From positions 1 to 64,000 of the forward strand of contig JAFADX010000005.1 of the NCBI GenBank assembly GCA_023424475.1: a stretch of 64,000 bases of DNA. The letters run 5' to 3'. Below are positions 1 through 7,916 of the stretch, in pieces (position 1 is the stretch's first letter; each line of letters begins with the position of its first letter). Source of the DNA: Pseudomonadota bacterium (GTDB taxonomy: Bacteria > Pseudomonadota > Alphaproteobacteria > Acetobacterales > Acetobacteraceae). A program made the position numbers and the translations under genes. The notes beneath the pieces were generated by a model. It did no database searches and was not told the origin of the DNA. It worked only from the letters and a program-made list of their open reading frames with translations.

Positions 1-573
1 CTGCTGCGGTGCCTGCCAGCCGGGTGGCGGATACCCGCCCTGGGCAGGCGGCTGCCATCCCTGGGCCGGAGGCGGCTGCCACTGCGGCTGGCCCGGCGGA
101 GGCTGCCATTGCGGCGCCGGGCCGGCCTGCCAGCCCTGGCCCGGCGGCGGCGCGGCCTGCCATTGCGGGGTGCCGCCACCGCCGAGCGGATCGGGCCCGA
201 AGCGATTCGGCCCCGCCGTGCCGGGCAGGAAGCCGAGCTCGATCAAGCTCCAGATCGGCCCGATGAGGGGAATGAGGGCGATCAGCACCCACCAGCCCGA
301 CTTGTCCCGGTCGTGCCACCGCTTCGCCTGCCCTGCCAGGCCGCCGATGGTGTTCACCAGCAGCGCGATGATGCTGAACGGCCCGATGCCGTAGGTGGCA
401 AACGAGACGCCGCCCGCCGGCGCCGCGTCATCGGCGACGATGGTGACGAAGCCGAGGGAGACGTCGATCACCGTCGCGACGATGCTGATCAGCAGGATCG
501 GCAGGACGTAGCCCAGCCACCAGGTCGCCCGCCTGATCCTGCCCCCGAAGCTGAACCACTGCCCGATCGTCAT
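1..573 (-). CDS. DUF805 family inner-membrane protein, 3' end cut by the window edge
   Basis: The reading frame starts at ATG 573 and is still open at base 1, so 191 codons are visible and the C-terminus is missing. Three hydrophobic segments lie near residues 17-36, 62-80 and 94-112. The hallmark RWHDRDKSGWW is at residues 85-95, followed by GPNRFGPDP near 121, which is the normal end of a DUF805 domain. An added tail from about residue 136 consists of repeated proline/glutamine/tryptophan units (PQWQ, GWQ) and is probably cytosolic and disordered. DUF805 proteins (YhaH-like) are small membrane proteins of unknown role. The family call is firm; the function of the tail is unknown. Confidence 0.85.
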   Translation of the reverse strand, partial: MTIGQWFSFGGRIRRATWWLGYVLPILLISIVATVIDVSLGFVTIVADDAAPAGGVSFATYGIGPFSIIALLVNTIGGLAGQAKRWHDRDKSGWWVLIALIPLIGPIWSLIELGFLPGTAGPNRFGPDPLGGGGTPQWQAAPPPGQGWQAGPAPQWQPPPGQPQWQPPPAQGWQPPAQGGYPPPGWQAPQQ

Positions 574-734
574 GCGTCCGCTCCCGTTGACGAACTGTTT
601 CACAGCACCATGCCCGGCCGCCCCGGCGCAAGTCCGCGGAACCTTGCCCGCACACGATTCGTTGCATAACGTCGCATTGTCGAAACAGGGCGGCCTGCGC
701 AGGAGCGCCCATTCTGCCGGGAGGCCCGTATCGC

Positions 735-1124
735 ATGTTCCGCCGCAAACTGACCGCCCTCTTCGCACTGCTCGGGGCCGCCGCGGTTTCGGCCTGTGCC
801 CCGCAGACGGTCTACGTCCCGCAGCCGACCTATGTCGCGCCGGCGCCGGTAGCCTGCGACACGCGCTTCCGGGTGGTGAACAACTCCTCCCTCACCGTCA
901 TGCAGCTCTTCTTCAGCCATGCGAGCATCAGCAACTGGGGCGTCGACCAGCTCGGTTCGAACGTGCTGCCGCCCGGGCGCTTCGTGAACTACTCGGCCAA
1001 CAACGCGGGCCAGTACGACTTCCGCATCGTCTGGCAGAACGGCCGTGCCGCGGAACTGCGCCGCGTCGATATCTGCCGCGCCAGCCGCATCGTCGTGACG
1101 AATTCGGGCCTCTACGCCCGGTAA
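735..1124 (+). CDS. Small secreted lipoprotein of unknown function
   Basis: This 129-residue protein has a lipoprotein signal peptide: positive start MFRRK, a hydrophobic core and lipobox VSAC with the acylated Cys at residue 21. A proline/valine-rich linker (VYVPQPTYVAPAP) follows, then a compact domain with CDTRFRVVNNSS, LYAR at the end, and a second Cys in DICRAS that could pair with Cys39. The domain pattern (polar NNSS near the start, beta-rich) is of a kind often found in small periplasmic proteins of Acetobacteraceae, but no function is recognised. It runs divergently from the DUF805 gene and is followed by a strong terminator. Confidence 0.75.
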   Translation: MFRRKLTALFALLGAAAVSACAPQTVYVPQPTYVAPAPVACDTRFRVVNNSSLTVMQLFFSHASISNWGVDQLGSNVLPPGRFVNYSANNAGQYDFRIVWQNGRAAELRRVDICRASRIVVTNSGLYAR

Positions 1125-1153
1125 CCGGCTCGCCGCGGCGCGGGCATCGCGAT

Positions 1154-1192
1154 AGCCTCCCTGGCGTCACCCCACGCCAAGGAGGCTTTTTT
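1154..1192 (+). terminator. Intrinsic terminator overlapping the next gene's ribosome binding site
   Basis: The left arm is AGCCTCC (1154-1160) plus TGGCGT (1162-1167). The right arm is ACGCCA (1174-1179) plus GGAGGCT (1181-1187), with one C/A mismatch and a six-base loop. T88-T92 of this block gives five unpaired T residues after the stem. This is the clearest Rho-independent terminator in the window and lies 30 bases after the lipoprotein stop. The right arm contains AAGGAGG (1179-1185), which is also the Shine-Dalgarno of the gene starting at 1194. Confidence 0.85.
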
Positions 1193-1193
1193 C

Positions 1194-1667
1194 ATGGCCG
1201 AGGACCGCCTGGGAATCCTGGAGCAGCGGCGCATCGAGGCCGCCTTCGCCAAGGGCATCTACGAGGAGATGAAGGCCGACCTGGGCGAGGCCCGGGCGAA
1301 GGACATCCTCTCCCGCGCCATCGTGAAGCTCGCGAAGCAGGGCGCCGCGGAGATGGCGAAGGAGGCGCCGGGCGGCGAGCCGTCGCTGGCCCATTTCATC
1401 GCCCTGCAGCCGCTCTGGACCAAGGGCGACGCCCTGCGCATCGAAACGCTGCGCAAGGACGAGACCCACTACGACTTCAACGTCACCCGCTGCCGCTATG
1501 CCGAGATGTACCGCGAGATGGGCCTCGCCGAGCTCGGCGCCGTGCTGTCCTGCAATCGCGATGGCGCCTTCTGCGAAGGCTACCACCCGAAGCTGAAGCT
1601 CGAGCGTACGCAGACCATCATGGGTGGCGCCAGCCATTGCAACTTCCGCTACCGCATGGAGGACTGA
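1194..1667 (+). CDS. L-2-amino-thiazoline-4-carboxylic acid hydrolase family protein
   Basis: This 157-residue protein matches the ATC hydrolase family (PF14196). The first half is helical. The conserved second half contains YDFNVTRCRYAEMYRE, the cysteine-bearing LSCNRDGAFCEGY and the C-terminal THTIMGGASHCNFRY-like block (here QTIMGGASHCNFRY). Founding members open the thiazoline ring of ATC on the way to L-cysteine; most homologues have no tested substrate, so the reaction is inferred. The start is ATG 1194, with AAGGAGG nine bases upstream inside the terminator hairpin. No cysteine-pathway partner is adjacent. Confidence 0.72.
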   Translation: MAEDRLGILEQRRIEAAFAKGIYEEMKADLGEARAKDILSRAIVKLAKQGAAEMAKEAPGGEPSLAHFIALQPLWTKGDALRIETLRKDETHYDFNVTRCRYAEMYREMGLAELGAVLSCNRDGAFCEGYHPKLKLERTQTIMGGASHCNFRYRMED

Positions 1668-1965
1668 CCACGCATGGGCGGCACCAAAGCCAAACGCAGG
1701 TGAACCGGGCATCGTCTCCGGCGGCGCGGTCATCGCCATGGGTGCGGCCCGCCGGGCCGGTTCCGCAGGCACCATCGCCGCGGCCGGCCCGTGCGCGGAG
1801 GTCGCGCACAGCCCCTCGGCCCTGCCCGCACGATCCGGCCCGGCGGACATGATCGCCGATCCCCCCGGCCGGAACCGCATCCGGCGCCGCGACCGAGGCC
1901 GCGCCCCGCATTGATGCGCGGCCCGCTTCGGGCCACGCTGCGCGGGCCCCGGAAGGACCGACGCC
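1668..1965. other. Intergenic, no gene seen
   Basis: These 298 bases separate the ATC hydrolase-like gene from the Bug receptor operon. Open frames here have no recognisable protein pattern. The stretch presumably holds the promoter of the downstream operon, but no clear -35/-10 pair was found in the GC-rich sequence. Confidence 0.5.
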
Positions 1966-2937
1966 ATGATCCACCGCCGCCATCTCGTCGCGGCCGCCGC
2001 CGCGGCGCTGGCCGGGCCCGCCCTTGCCCAGGCCCGCTGGCCGGACCGGCCGGTGCGCCTGATCCTGCCGGATGCGCCCGGCAGCGGGAACGACACCACT
2101 GCGCGGCTGATCGGGCCGTTGCTGGAGGCACGGCTCGGCCAGCCCTTCGTGCCCGACAACCGCGGCGGCGCCGGCGGGCGCATCGGCGTCGAGGCCGCCT
2201 TCCGCGCCGCGCCGGATGGCTACAGCTTCCTGCTCGGCAATGCCGGGTCGAACGGCATCAACGCGGCGATCTACCGCGACCTGCCCTATGACCTGACCGA
2301 TGCCTTCGATCCCGTCGCGCTGCTGGTGGTCGGGCCGAACGCGCTGGTGGTGAACAGCCGCGTGCTGCCGGTCGGCAATGTGGCCGGGCTGATCGCCGCC
2401 ATCAGGGCGACGCCGGGGGAGCTGAACTATGCCTCGGGCGGCGTCGGTTCCTCGGCGCACATGTCGATGGAGCTGTTCAGGAACCAGGCGGGCCTCGACA
2501 TCCAGCACGTGCCCTATCGCGGCACGCCGGCACTCGCCCAGGCGGTGATCTCGGGCGAGGCGCCGGTCGCCTTCGTCAACCTCGTGAACATCATGCCCTA
2601 CATCCAGCGGGGCGAGGTCAGGCTGCTCGCCGTCACCACGCTGCAGCGACACCCCGACCTGCCGGACACTCCGACCGTGAGCGAGAGCGGCCTGCAGGGC
2701 TTCGAGACGGTGGCCTGGAACGGCATCCTCGCACCCAAGGGCACGCCCATGTCGATCCGCCGGCAGCTATGGGACGCGCTGAACGCGCTGAAGTCCAACG
2801 CCATGCTGCTCGACCGCGTGCGGCTGCTCGGCGGCACCTTCGTGGTCTCCACCCCGGCCGAGTTCCAGGCGCGCATCGAGAGCGACATCGCCAAGTGGAA
2901 GCGCCTGGCCGCCGCCGCCAACATCCAGGCCCAGTGA
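1966..2937 (+). CDS. Bug/TctC-type tripartite tricarboxylate transporter substrate receptor
   Basis: This 323-residue periplasmic binding protein starts with a cleavable signal (MIHRRHLVAAA... ending ALAQA). The mature start WPDRPVRLILPDAPGS and the block VPDNRGGAGGRIG are diagnostic of Bug receptors, as are YASGGVGSSAHMSMELF and HVPYRGTPALAQAVISGE. Bug proteins bind carboxylated ligands and normally deliver them to TctA/TctB membrane proteins, which are absent here. The next gene, an enolase-superfamily enzyme, begins two bases after the stop, so the ligand may be a sugar acid handled by that enzyme. The family call is secure; the ligand is unknown. Confidence 0.92.
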   Translation: MIHRRHLVAAAAAALAGPALAQARWPDRPVRLILPDAPGSGNDTTARLIGPLLEARLGQPFVPDNRGGAGGRIGVEAAFRAAPDGYSFLLGNAGSNGINAAIYRDLPYDLTDAFDPVALLVVGPNALVVNSRVLPVGNVAGLIAAIRATPGELNYASGGVGSSAHMSMELFRNQAGLDIQHVPYRGTPALAQAVISGEAPVAFVNLVNIMPYIQRGEVRLLAVTTLQRHPDLPDTPTVSESGLQGFETVAWNGILAPKGTPMSIRRQLWDALNALKSNAMLLDRVRLLGGTFVVSTPAEFQARIESDIAKWKRLAAAANIQAQ

Positions 2938-2939
2938 GC

Positions 2940-4091
2940 ATGCGAATCACCGCGATCGAATTCCTCGGCGTCAACGTCACGCCCAAGACGAACTGGTCCT
3001 TCATCCTGGTGCGCACCGAGGACGGGCGCACCGGAACCGGGGAATGCACCCTGGCGAACCAGGAGGCGCTGCTCGAGGCCGAGACCGCGCGCCTCGCCGC
3101 CAACCTCCCCGGCGAGGACGCGCTCGCCCGCAACCGCATCGCGCGGCTCATCCCCCATGCGCCTGGCGGGCTCGTCGCGCATGCCGTGCTCTCGGCCTTC
3201 GAGCAGGCGCTGTGGGACCTGGCGGGCCAGGCGGCGGGGCGGCCGATCCACGCGCTGCTCGGCGGCAGGCTGCGCGACGCGGTGCCGCTCTATGCCAACA
3301 TCAATCGCGGCGCCGATCCGCGCACGCCCGAAGGCTTCGCCGCCGCCGCCCGCCGCGCGGCGGCCGAGGGCTTCCGCGCCGTGAAGCTCGCGCCCTTCGA
3401 GCCGCTGGTCTGGGAAGATGCCGCGGATGCCGCGCAGCGCGGCGCCTATGCCCAGGGCCTCGCGCGCATCGCCGCAGTCCGCGACGCCGTGGGGCCGGGC
3501 ATCGACATCATGGTCGATGCCCATTGGCGCTTCTCCCCGGGCGGTGCCGCGCGGCTGGTGCAGGATGTCGCGCCCTTCGGCCTGTTCTGGCTGGAATGCC
3601 CGGTCTCGGAGGCGAACCACGCCGCCATCCGGCGCCTGCGCGCCATGGCCAACGACCGCGGCATGCGCCTTGCGGGCGCCGAGACGCTCGCCGGCCTCGG
3701 CGCCTATCGCGCCATCATCGAGGCGGGCTGCTATGACGTGCTGATGCCCGACATCAAATACGCCGGGGGCCATGAGGAGATCCGGCGCATCGCCGCCCTG
3801 GCCCAGACCGCCGGCATCGGGATCGCGCCACACAACCCCACGGGCCCGGTCTGCCACGCGCATTCGGTGCACCTCTGCGCCACCCTCCCGAACCTGCTGC
3901 CGCTCGAGGTGCAGTTCGGCGAGACGGAGCGCTTCTTCACCCTGGTCACCGGGCACGATCTCCGCTTCGACCGCGGCAGCGCGGCGCTTCCCGACGCGCC
4001 CGGCCTCGGCGATGCGCTGGACGAGGCCGGCGCGCGGCTGACGCCCTGGCAGCCCATGCCGAGACCCTGGCTGGACCCGAGGCTCGGCTGA
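2940..4091 (+). CDS. Enolase-superfamily (mandelate racemase/muconate lactonizing type) enzyme
   Basis: This is a 383-residue protein; ATG 2940 is chosen because it follows the receptor stop directly and gives a normal capping-domain start. The family abstracts a proton next to a carboxylate with metal-bound enolate chemistry. Visible residues are Lys149 in VKLAPFEP, metal ligands Asp193 (VDAHWRF), Glu219 (LECPVSE) and Glu248 (GAETLAG), and His298 in APHNPTGP. The PHNPxGP pattern resembles acid-sugar dehydratases and cycloisomerases more than classic muconate enzymes. The KxK motif of racemases is not complete (KLA). It lies between a solute receptor and a transporter, so it probably acts on an imported sugar acid. 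Confidence 0.85.
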   Translation: MRITAIEFLGVNVTPKTNWSFILVRTEDGRTGTGECTLANQEALLEAETARLAANLPGEDALARNRIARLIPHAPGGLVAHAVLSAFEQALWDLAGQAAGRPIHALLGGRLRDAVPLYANINRGADPRTPEGFAAAARRAAAEGFRAVKLAPFEPLVWEDAADAAQRGAYAQGLARIAAVRDAVGPGIDIMVDAHWRFSPGGAARLVQDVAPFGLFWLECPVSEANHAAIRRLRAMANDRGMRLAGAETLAGLGAYRAIIEAGCYDVLMPDIKYAGGHEEIRRIAALAQTAGIGIAPHNPTGPVCHAHSVHLCATLPNLLPLEVQFGETERFFTLVTGHDLRFDRGSAALPDAPGLGDALDEAGARLTPWQPMPRPWLDPRLG

Positions 4092-4996
4092 TGCCCATCT
4101 GGGTTGCGGCGACACTCCTCGCCGGCCTCTTCCAGACCTGGCGCACCGCCCTGCAGCAGAAGCTGCGCGGGCAGCTTTCGGTCAATGCCGCGGCGGTGGT
4201 GCGCTACCTCTACGGCGTGCCGGTCGGGATGCTGCTGGTCACGCTCTACCTCACCCTCATCGGCGGGCACCTTTCCACCATCACCGGCACCTACCTGGTC
4301 TACTGCGCTCTCGGCGGCTTCGGGCAGATCATAGGCACCAATCTGCTCATCATGTCCTTCGGGCATCGCGGCTTCGCGGTCGGCACCGCCTATTCCAAGA
4401 CCGAAGCCGTGCAGGCCGCCTTCATCGCGCTGATCTTCCTCGGTGAGTCCTTCCCGGCGCTCGCCTGGGCGGGCATCGCCGTCTCGGTGTCGGGGACGCT
4501 CTACCTGTCGCTCGCCGGGCGCGTGAAATCGCTGCGCGAGGCGTTGGCCGCGACGGTGCAGCCTTCGGCCATCTACGGCCTTGGCGCGGGGCTCGCCTTC
4601 GCGCTCTGCGCGCTTGCCATCCGGGCCGCGACGAAGGCGCTCGACGGGCCGGACCCGACGCTGCGGGCGCTCGAGACCCTCGTCGTCATCAACACGCTGC
4701 AGACGCTCATGCAGGGAGGCTGGCTGCTGGCGCGCGAGCCGGGCTCGATCCCGCAGCTCTTCAGCACCTGGCGGTCCTCGGCGCAGGTGGGCGCGCTCTC
4801 GGCCATGGGATCGGCCTGCTGGTTCACGGGCTTCGCCTATGCGCCCGTCGCGCTGGTGCGCGCGGTGGGGCAGATCGAGATCCTGTTCACCCTGCTGTTC
4901 AGCCGGTTCTTCCTGAACGAACGGATGAGGCGCAGCGACGTGATCGGGGCACTGACCGTGGTGGCGGGCGTGGTGCTGGTGCTGTTGGGGCGGTAG
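4091..4996 (+). CDS. DMT-superfamily (EamA) transporter
   Basis: This 301-residue integral membrane protein is built as two EamA-type repeats with about ten hydrophobic segments, starting MPIWVAATLLAGLFQTWRT. It ends with the typical last helix VIGALTVVAGVVLVLLG. The ATG overlaps the preceding stop (TGATG), so it is translationally coupled to the enolase-superfamily gene. DMT proteins carry metabolites or drugs across the inner membrane. Here it could export or import the substrate or product of the upstream enzyme; direction and ligand cannot be read from sequence. Confidence 0.85.
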   Translation: MPIWVAATLLAGLFQTWRTALQQKLRGQLSVNAAAVVRYLYGVPVGMLLVTLYLTLIGGHLSTITGTYLVYCALGGFGQIIGTNLLIMSFGHRGFAVGTAYSKTEAVQAAFIALIFLGESFPALAWAGIAVSVSGTLYLSLAGRVKSLREALAATVQPSAIYGLGAGLAFALCALAIRAATKALDGPDPTLRALETLVVINTLQTLMQGGWLLAREPGSIPQLFSTWRSSAQVGALSAMGSACWFTGFAYAPVALVRAVGQIEILFTLLFSRFFLNERMRRSDVIGALTVVAGVVLVLLGR

Positions 4997-5332
4997 CGGG
5001 GGGAGGAACTTCTCCCTTGGCTCCCCCTTTGTCGAACTGCCGGTCCTGGCTGAGAGGTACGAGCCGAAGGCAGCGCCACCTGCGGCGCTGTCCACCCCGC
5101 CGGCGTGCCGCATGACCACAACGGCCGGTTCGATGCCCGGGGAGGCGCCCGGGTCGCCGGGGAGGCGAGATCACGATCAGCGCCCGGGCTGCCTCGAGCA
5201 CTTCCTCCCGGTCTCCGTCCATGAGGATATGTGGTGGGGGCCACGCCCGCGCCCATGGTCAGGACATGCGGACGGGAATGAACCGCGGTCGGCGTGAGCG
5301 CGGCCCGCCATATGCTCAGCGCAGCGGTATGC
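4997..5332. other. Intergenic between convergent genes, no gene seen
   Basis: These 336 bases lie between the DMT transporter (+) and an amino acid binding protein (-). Short frames on the minus strand give phrases that look faintly protein-like but are not open long enough or recognisable. The stretch holds the terminator candidate at its left end and the first copy of a 17-base tandem duplication at its right end. Confidence 0.5.
4999..5030 (+). terminator. Possible terminator after the DMT operon
   Basis: GGGGGAG at 4999-5005 can pair with CTCCCCC at 5021-5027, followed by TTT. The loop is 15 bases and the T-run is short, so this is a moderate candidate. It lies directly after the transporter stop. 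Confidence 0.45.
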
Positions 5333-5344
5333 TCAGCGCAGCGG
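5311..5344. repeat. Perfect 17-base tandem duplication across a stop codon
   Basis: TATGCTCAGCGCAGCGG occurs at 5311-5327 and again, without a gap, at 5328-5344. The second copy contains the stop codon (bases 5333-5335) and last codons of the minus-strand binding protein gene. The first copy lies just past the stop, so the protein is not changed. Confidence 0.9.
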
Positions 5345-6400
5345 CGGAGCGTAGAGGATGCCGCCATCCGTGTAGAGCCGGTTGATCCCCCGATCGACAC
5401 CGAGCGGCGTCGAGGGTCCGAGATTGCGCTCGAAGATCTCGCCATAGTTGCCGAGTGCCTCGATGATGCGCAGGCCGAAGTCGTTGCTGATGCCGAGCGT
5501 CTCGCCGAGCGCGCCCTCGACGCCCAGCAGTCGCCGCACCTGCGGGTCGCGGCTGTTCAGTTGCTCCCGGACATTGGCCCTGGTGATGCCGAGTTCCTCG
5601 GCATTGATGAGCGTGAAGACCGCCCAGCCGACGATGTCGTGGAAGCGGTCGTCGCCGTGGCGCACCGAGACGGTCAGCGGCTCCTTGGACAGGCGCTCCG
5701 GCAGGACGATGTGGTCGCGGGGGTTCTGCAGCGTGGTGCGCTGCGCGTAGAGGATGGTCGAATCGTAGGTGATCGCGTCGCAGCGGCCGGCATCGTAGGC
5801 GCGGGTCAGCTCGACGCGCGATTCGATGACCAGTGGCGTGAACCGCAGGTTCCGCGCCCTGAACCAGTCGGTGAGGTTGAGTTCGGTGGTGGTGCCGGGC
5901 GGCACGCAGATCGTCGCGCCGTCGAGCTTCGTGGCGCTGTCGATGCCGAGCGAGCGGCGCACCATGATGCCCTGGCCGTCATAGAATATGATGGCCGGGA
6001 AGTTGAAGCCGAGCTGCGAGTCGCGCTGCATCGTCCAGGTCGTGCTGTTGGTCGCGACGTCGATCTCGCCCGATTGCAGCGCCGGGAAGCGCGCCTGGGT
6101 CGAGAGGGGCACGATGGTGATCTTGCTCGGGTCGCCGAGGATCATGATGGCGATGGCGCGGCAGAGATCGACGTTGAAGCCCTGCCATTCGCCGCGCGAA
6201 TCGGGTGCACCGAAGCCGGGGTTGCTCGGCCCCTGCACGCCGCAGCGCAGCGTGCCGCGCTGGCGGACCGCCTCGGTCGTGTTCGCCTGCGGCTGCGCCT
6301 GCGCGAAGGCGTGGCCGGCGCCCAGCACGACGGCCAGCACCGCGGCGGGTCCGAGGATCGCGGCAATGCGCCGCATCGGGGTCTTCCGCTTCGTCTGCAT
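5333..6400 (-). CDS. AapJ/BztA-like general amino acid ABC transporter substrate-binding protein
   Basis: This 355-residue protein has a signal peptide (MQTKRKTPMRRIAAILGP... to AFAQ) and a family 3 binding fold. Typical blocks are LRCGVQGPSNPGFG, GFNVDLCRAIA, LQSGEIDVATNSTTWTMQRD, ICVPPGTTTELNLTDWFR and AGRCDAITYDSTILYAQR, which are strongly like AapJ/BztA receptors of broad L-amino acid transporters. No permease or ATPase is adjacent, so it is an orphan receptor. It is followed 36 bases upstream on the same strand by an FAD oxidoreductase, and both probably form one unit transcribed leftward from about 7.8 kb. This suggests that its ligand is an amino acid or related amine oxidised by the cluster. 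Confidence 0.9.
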   Translation of the reverse strand: MQTKRKTPMRRIAAILGPAAVLAVVLGAGHAFAQAQPQANTTEAVRQRGTLRCGVQGPSNPGFGAPDSRGEWQGFNVDLCRAIAIMILGDPSKITIVPLSTQARFPALQSGEIDVATNSTTWTMQRDSQLGFNFPAIIFYDGQGIMVRRSLGIDSATKLDGATICVPPGTTTELNLTDWFRARNLRFTPLVIESRVELTRAYDAGRCDAITYDSTILYAQRTTLQNPRDHIVLPERLSKEPLTVSVRHGDDRFHDIVGWAVFTLINAEELGITRANVREQLNSRDPQVRRLLGVEGALGETLGISNDFGLRIIEALGNYGEIFERNLGPSTPLGVDRGINRLYTDGGILYAPPLR

Positions 6401-6436
6401 CTCGATGCCTCCTTGCCTTTCCCAGTTGTATCGGCG

Positions 6437-7813
6437 TCACAGGACGCCCTTGCTTTCATCGCCGCGAAGCTCCGCCATCAGGACCGGATCGTCGTAGCGT
6501 CGCAGCGTGAAGAGATCAGCGTAGCCCGTCCGCGGCTTGCCCTGCATCCAGGCGGCGCAGAGTGCGCCCGTGGCGGTCGCGGCCATGGTGCCGAAGCCCG
6601 ACAGCGCACCCGCCATGAAGGCACCAGGCGTGCGCATGGGTCCGATCAACGGCCAGTTCTCGGGCGTCATGGGGTAGTAGCCCCCATAGTGGCGCGCGCC
6701 GCGCGGCAGCCGGCCGATATAGGCAGCGAGCGCGGGGTTGAGGCGGCTCGCCCCGCGCAGCACCACGTCGGGGAAGTTGGCATCGACCGGCGGAGGCTCG
6801 GCATGCGGGTCGGAGGAGGTCCGGTTATAGGCCCAGCCCAGCTTCAGCCAGGTGCCGTTGTCGCCGCCTTCCGGCCGGCAGTGGATCGCGCCGGGCATCG
6901 GCCGGGTGAGCGGCGCCGTCTCCGGATCGGAGGCGAGGATCTCGCGCTCCTCCTCCGTCCAGGACAGTGTCTGGCCGTCCAGGTCGATGGAAAAGGGCAT
7001 GGCGCGCGGGATGGCGCGCTCGCGGTCCTCGAAGGCGATCTTCTGCTGGAAGACGGTCTGCAGCGGCACCGTCTCGCCCAGCATGGCCGCGACCTCGGCG
7101 AAGAAGGGGCCGGCCGCGTTGACGATGCGGTCCGCGCGCAGCGTCGCCGGTCCATTCACGCCGTCCAGCCGCAGCGTGAAGGGCGCTGCGCCCTCGATGC
7201 CGGCAAGGCGCGCGCGCAGCAGCCGCCCACCGGCGGCGCGGATCTGCTCCAGCATCCACGCCCCCATCTGCTGACCGCTGATGTCACCCGCGCGCCGGAT
7301 ATGGAGCACCGTTGCGATGTCATGCGCATAGGACGGGAAATGCGTGCGGATAAGGATGCGGTCCATCAGCACATCCACGCCATCGGGCGCCGACCGCCAG
7401 TCCGCCGAGGTCGCCGGGGCGTATCCGGTGCCGCCGCCCTTGTGGAAGCGGATGCGCGCCGCCGCGCGCTCGCCATAGCCGCGCTCCAGCTCGGCGAAGA
7501 GGTCCTCGGGGTTCTCGCGCCGGGTGACGAGCGCGTAGCCCCTGCGGGTCATACGCAGGCGGTTGTCGCTCGCCCGGGCGATCTCCTCCATCAGGTCGAT
7601 GGCGTCGTCGGTGAAGGCACGCATCACCGGATGAGGCCACCAGTTCCGGTAGTTCTCCCCCGACTGCGCGGAGGTGAGCGCCATGGGGTCGCCCTGCTCG
7701 ATCAGCACCACGCGGCCGACGCCGTGGCGTGACGTCAGGTAGTGGGCCACCGCGATGCCGACGATGCCTGCGCCGATGATGGCGACGTCCGTGCTGCCCT
7801 GCGCGATGCCCAT
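6437..7813 (-). CDS. DAO-fold FAD-dependent oxidoreductase
   Basis: The 458-residue enzyme starts at ATG 7813, chosen because the Rossmann FAD motif DVAIIGAGIVGIAVAHYL follows within ten residues; an in-frame upstream ATG at 7888 would lie across a palindrome. Other family signs are VVLIEQGDP, SAQSGENYRNWWPHPVM, VNAAGPFFAEVAAMLGE and the C-terminal GALSGFGTMAATATG. DAO-fold flavoenzymes oxidise secondary or primary amines such as N-methyl or D-amino acids. It shares a strand with the AapJ-like receptor and is divergent from another DAO enzyme at 7917. The exact substrate is unknown. Confidence 0.85.
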   Translation of the reverse strand: MGIAQGSTDVAIIGAGIVGIAVAHYLTSRHGVGRVVLIEQGDPMALTSAQSGENYRNWWPHPVMRAFTDDAIDLMEEIARASDNRLRMTRRGYALVTRRENPEDLFAELERGYGERAAARIRFHKGGGTGYAPATSADWRSAPDGVDVLMDRILIRTHFPSYAHDIATVLHIRRAGDISGQQMGAWMLEQIRAAGGRLLRARLAGIEGAAPFTLRLDGVNGPATLRADRIVNAAGPFFAEVAAMLGETVPLQTVFQQKIAFEDRERAIPRAMPFSIDLDGQTLSWTEEEREILASDPETAPLTRPMPGAIHCRPEGGDNGTWLKLGWAYNRTSSDPHAEPPPVDANFPDVVLRGASRLNPALAAYIGRLPRGARHYGGYYPMTPENWPLIGPMRTPGAFMAGALSGFGTMAATATGALCAAWMQGKPRTGYADLFTLRRYDDPVLMAELRGDESKGVL

Positions 7814-7846
7814 CGGCTCCGTCTTTCCGGGATTCCTGACGATTGG

Positions 7847-7864
7847 ATACAATCCTAATTGTAT
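7847..7864. promoter_or_regulatory. Palindromic operator candidate between divergent oxidoreductase operons
   Basis: ATACAAT (7847-7853) and ATTGTAT (7858-7864) form a perfect inverted repeat around CCTA. This is the only AT-rich island in the 100-base gap between two divergent genes. The half-site ATTGTAT is the kind used by FCD-type GntR regulators, and one is encoded at 9095-9769 in the rightward operon. Control of both operons by that GntR is an inference. Confidence 0.55.
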
Positions 7865-7916
7865 TGCATAAGCTTCGGCAAGCTCCATAATCGTGTTGCG
7901 GAAGGCGGGGCTTCGC

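Noticed and set aside
5294..7732. An 812-codon open frame on the plus strand
   Set aside because: It is antisense to the AapJ-like receptor and a DAO oxidoreductase and has no family pattern.
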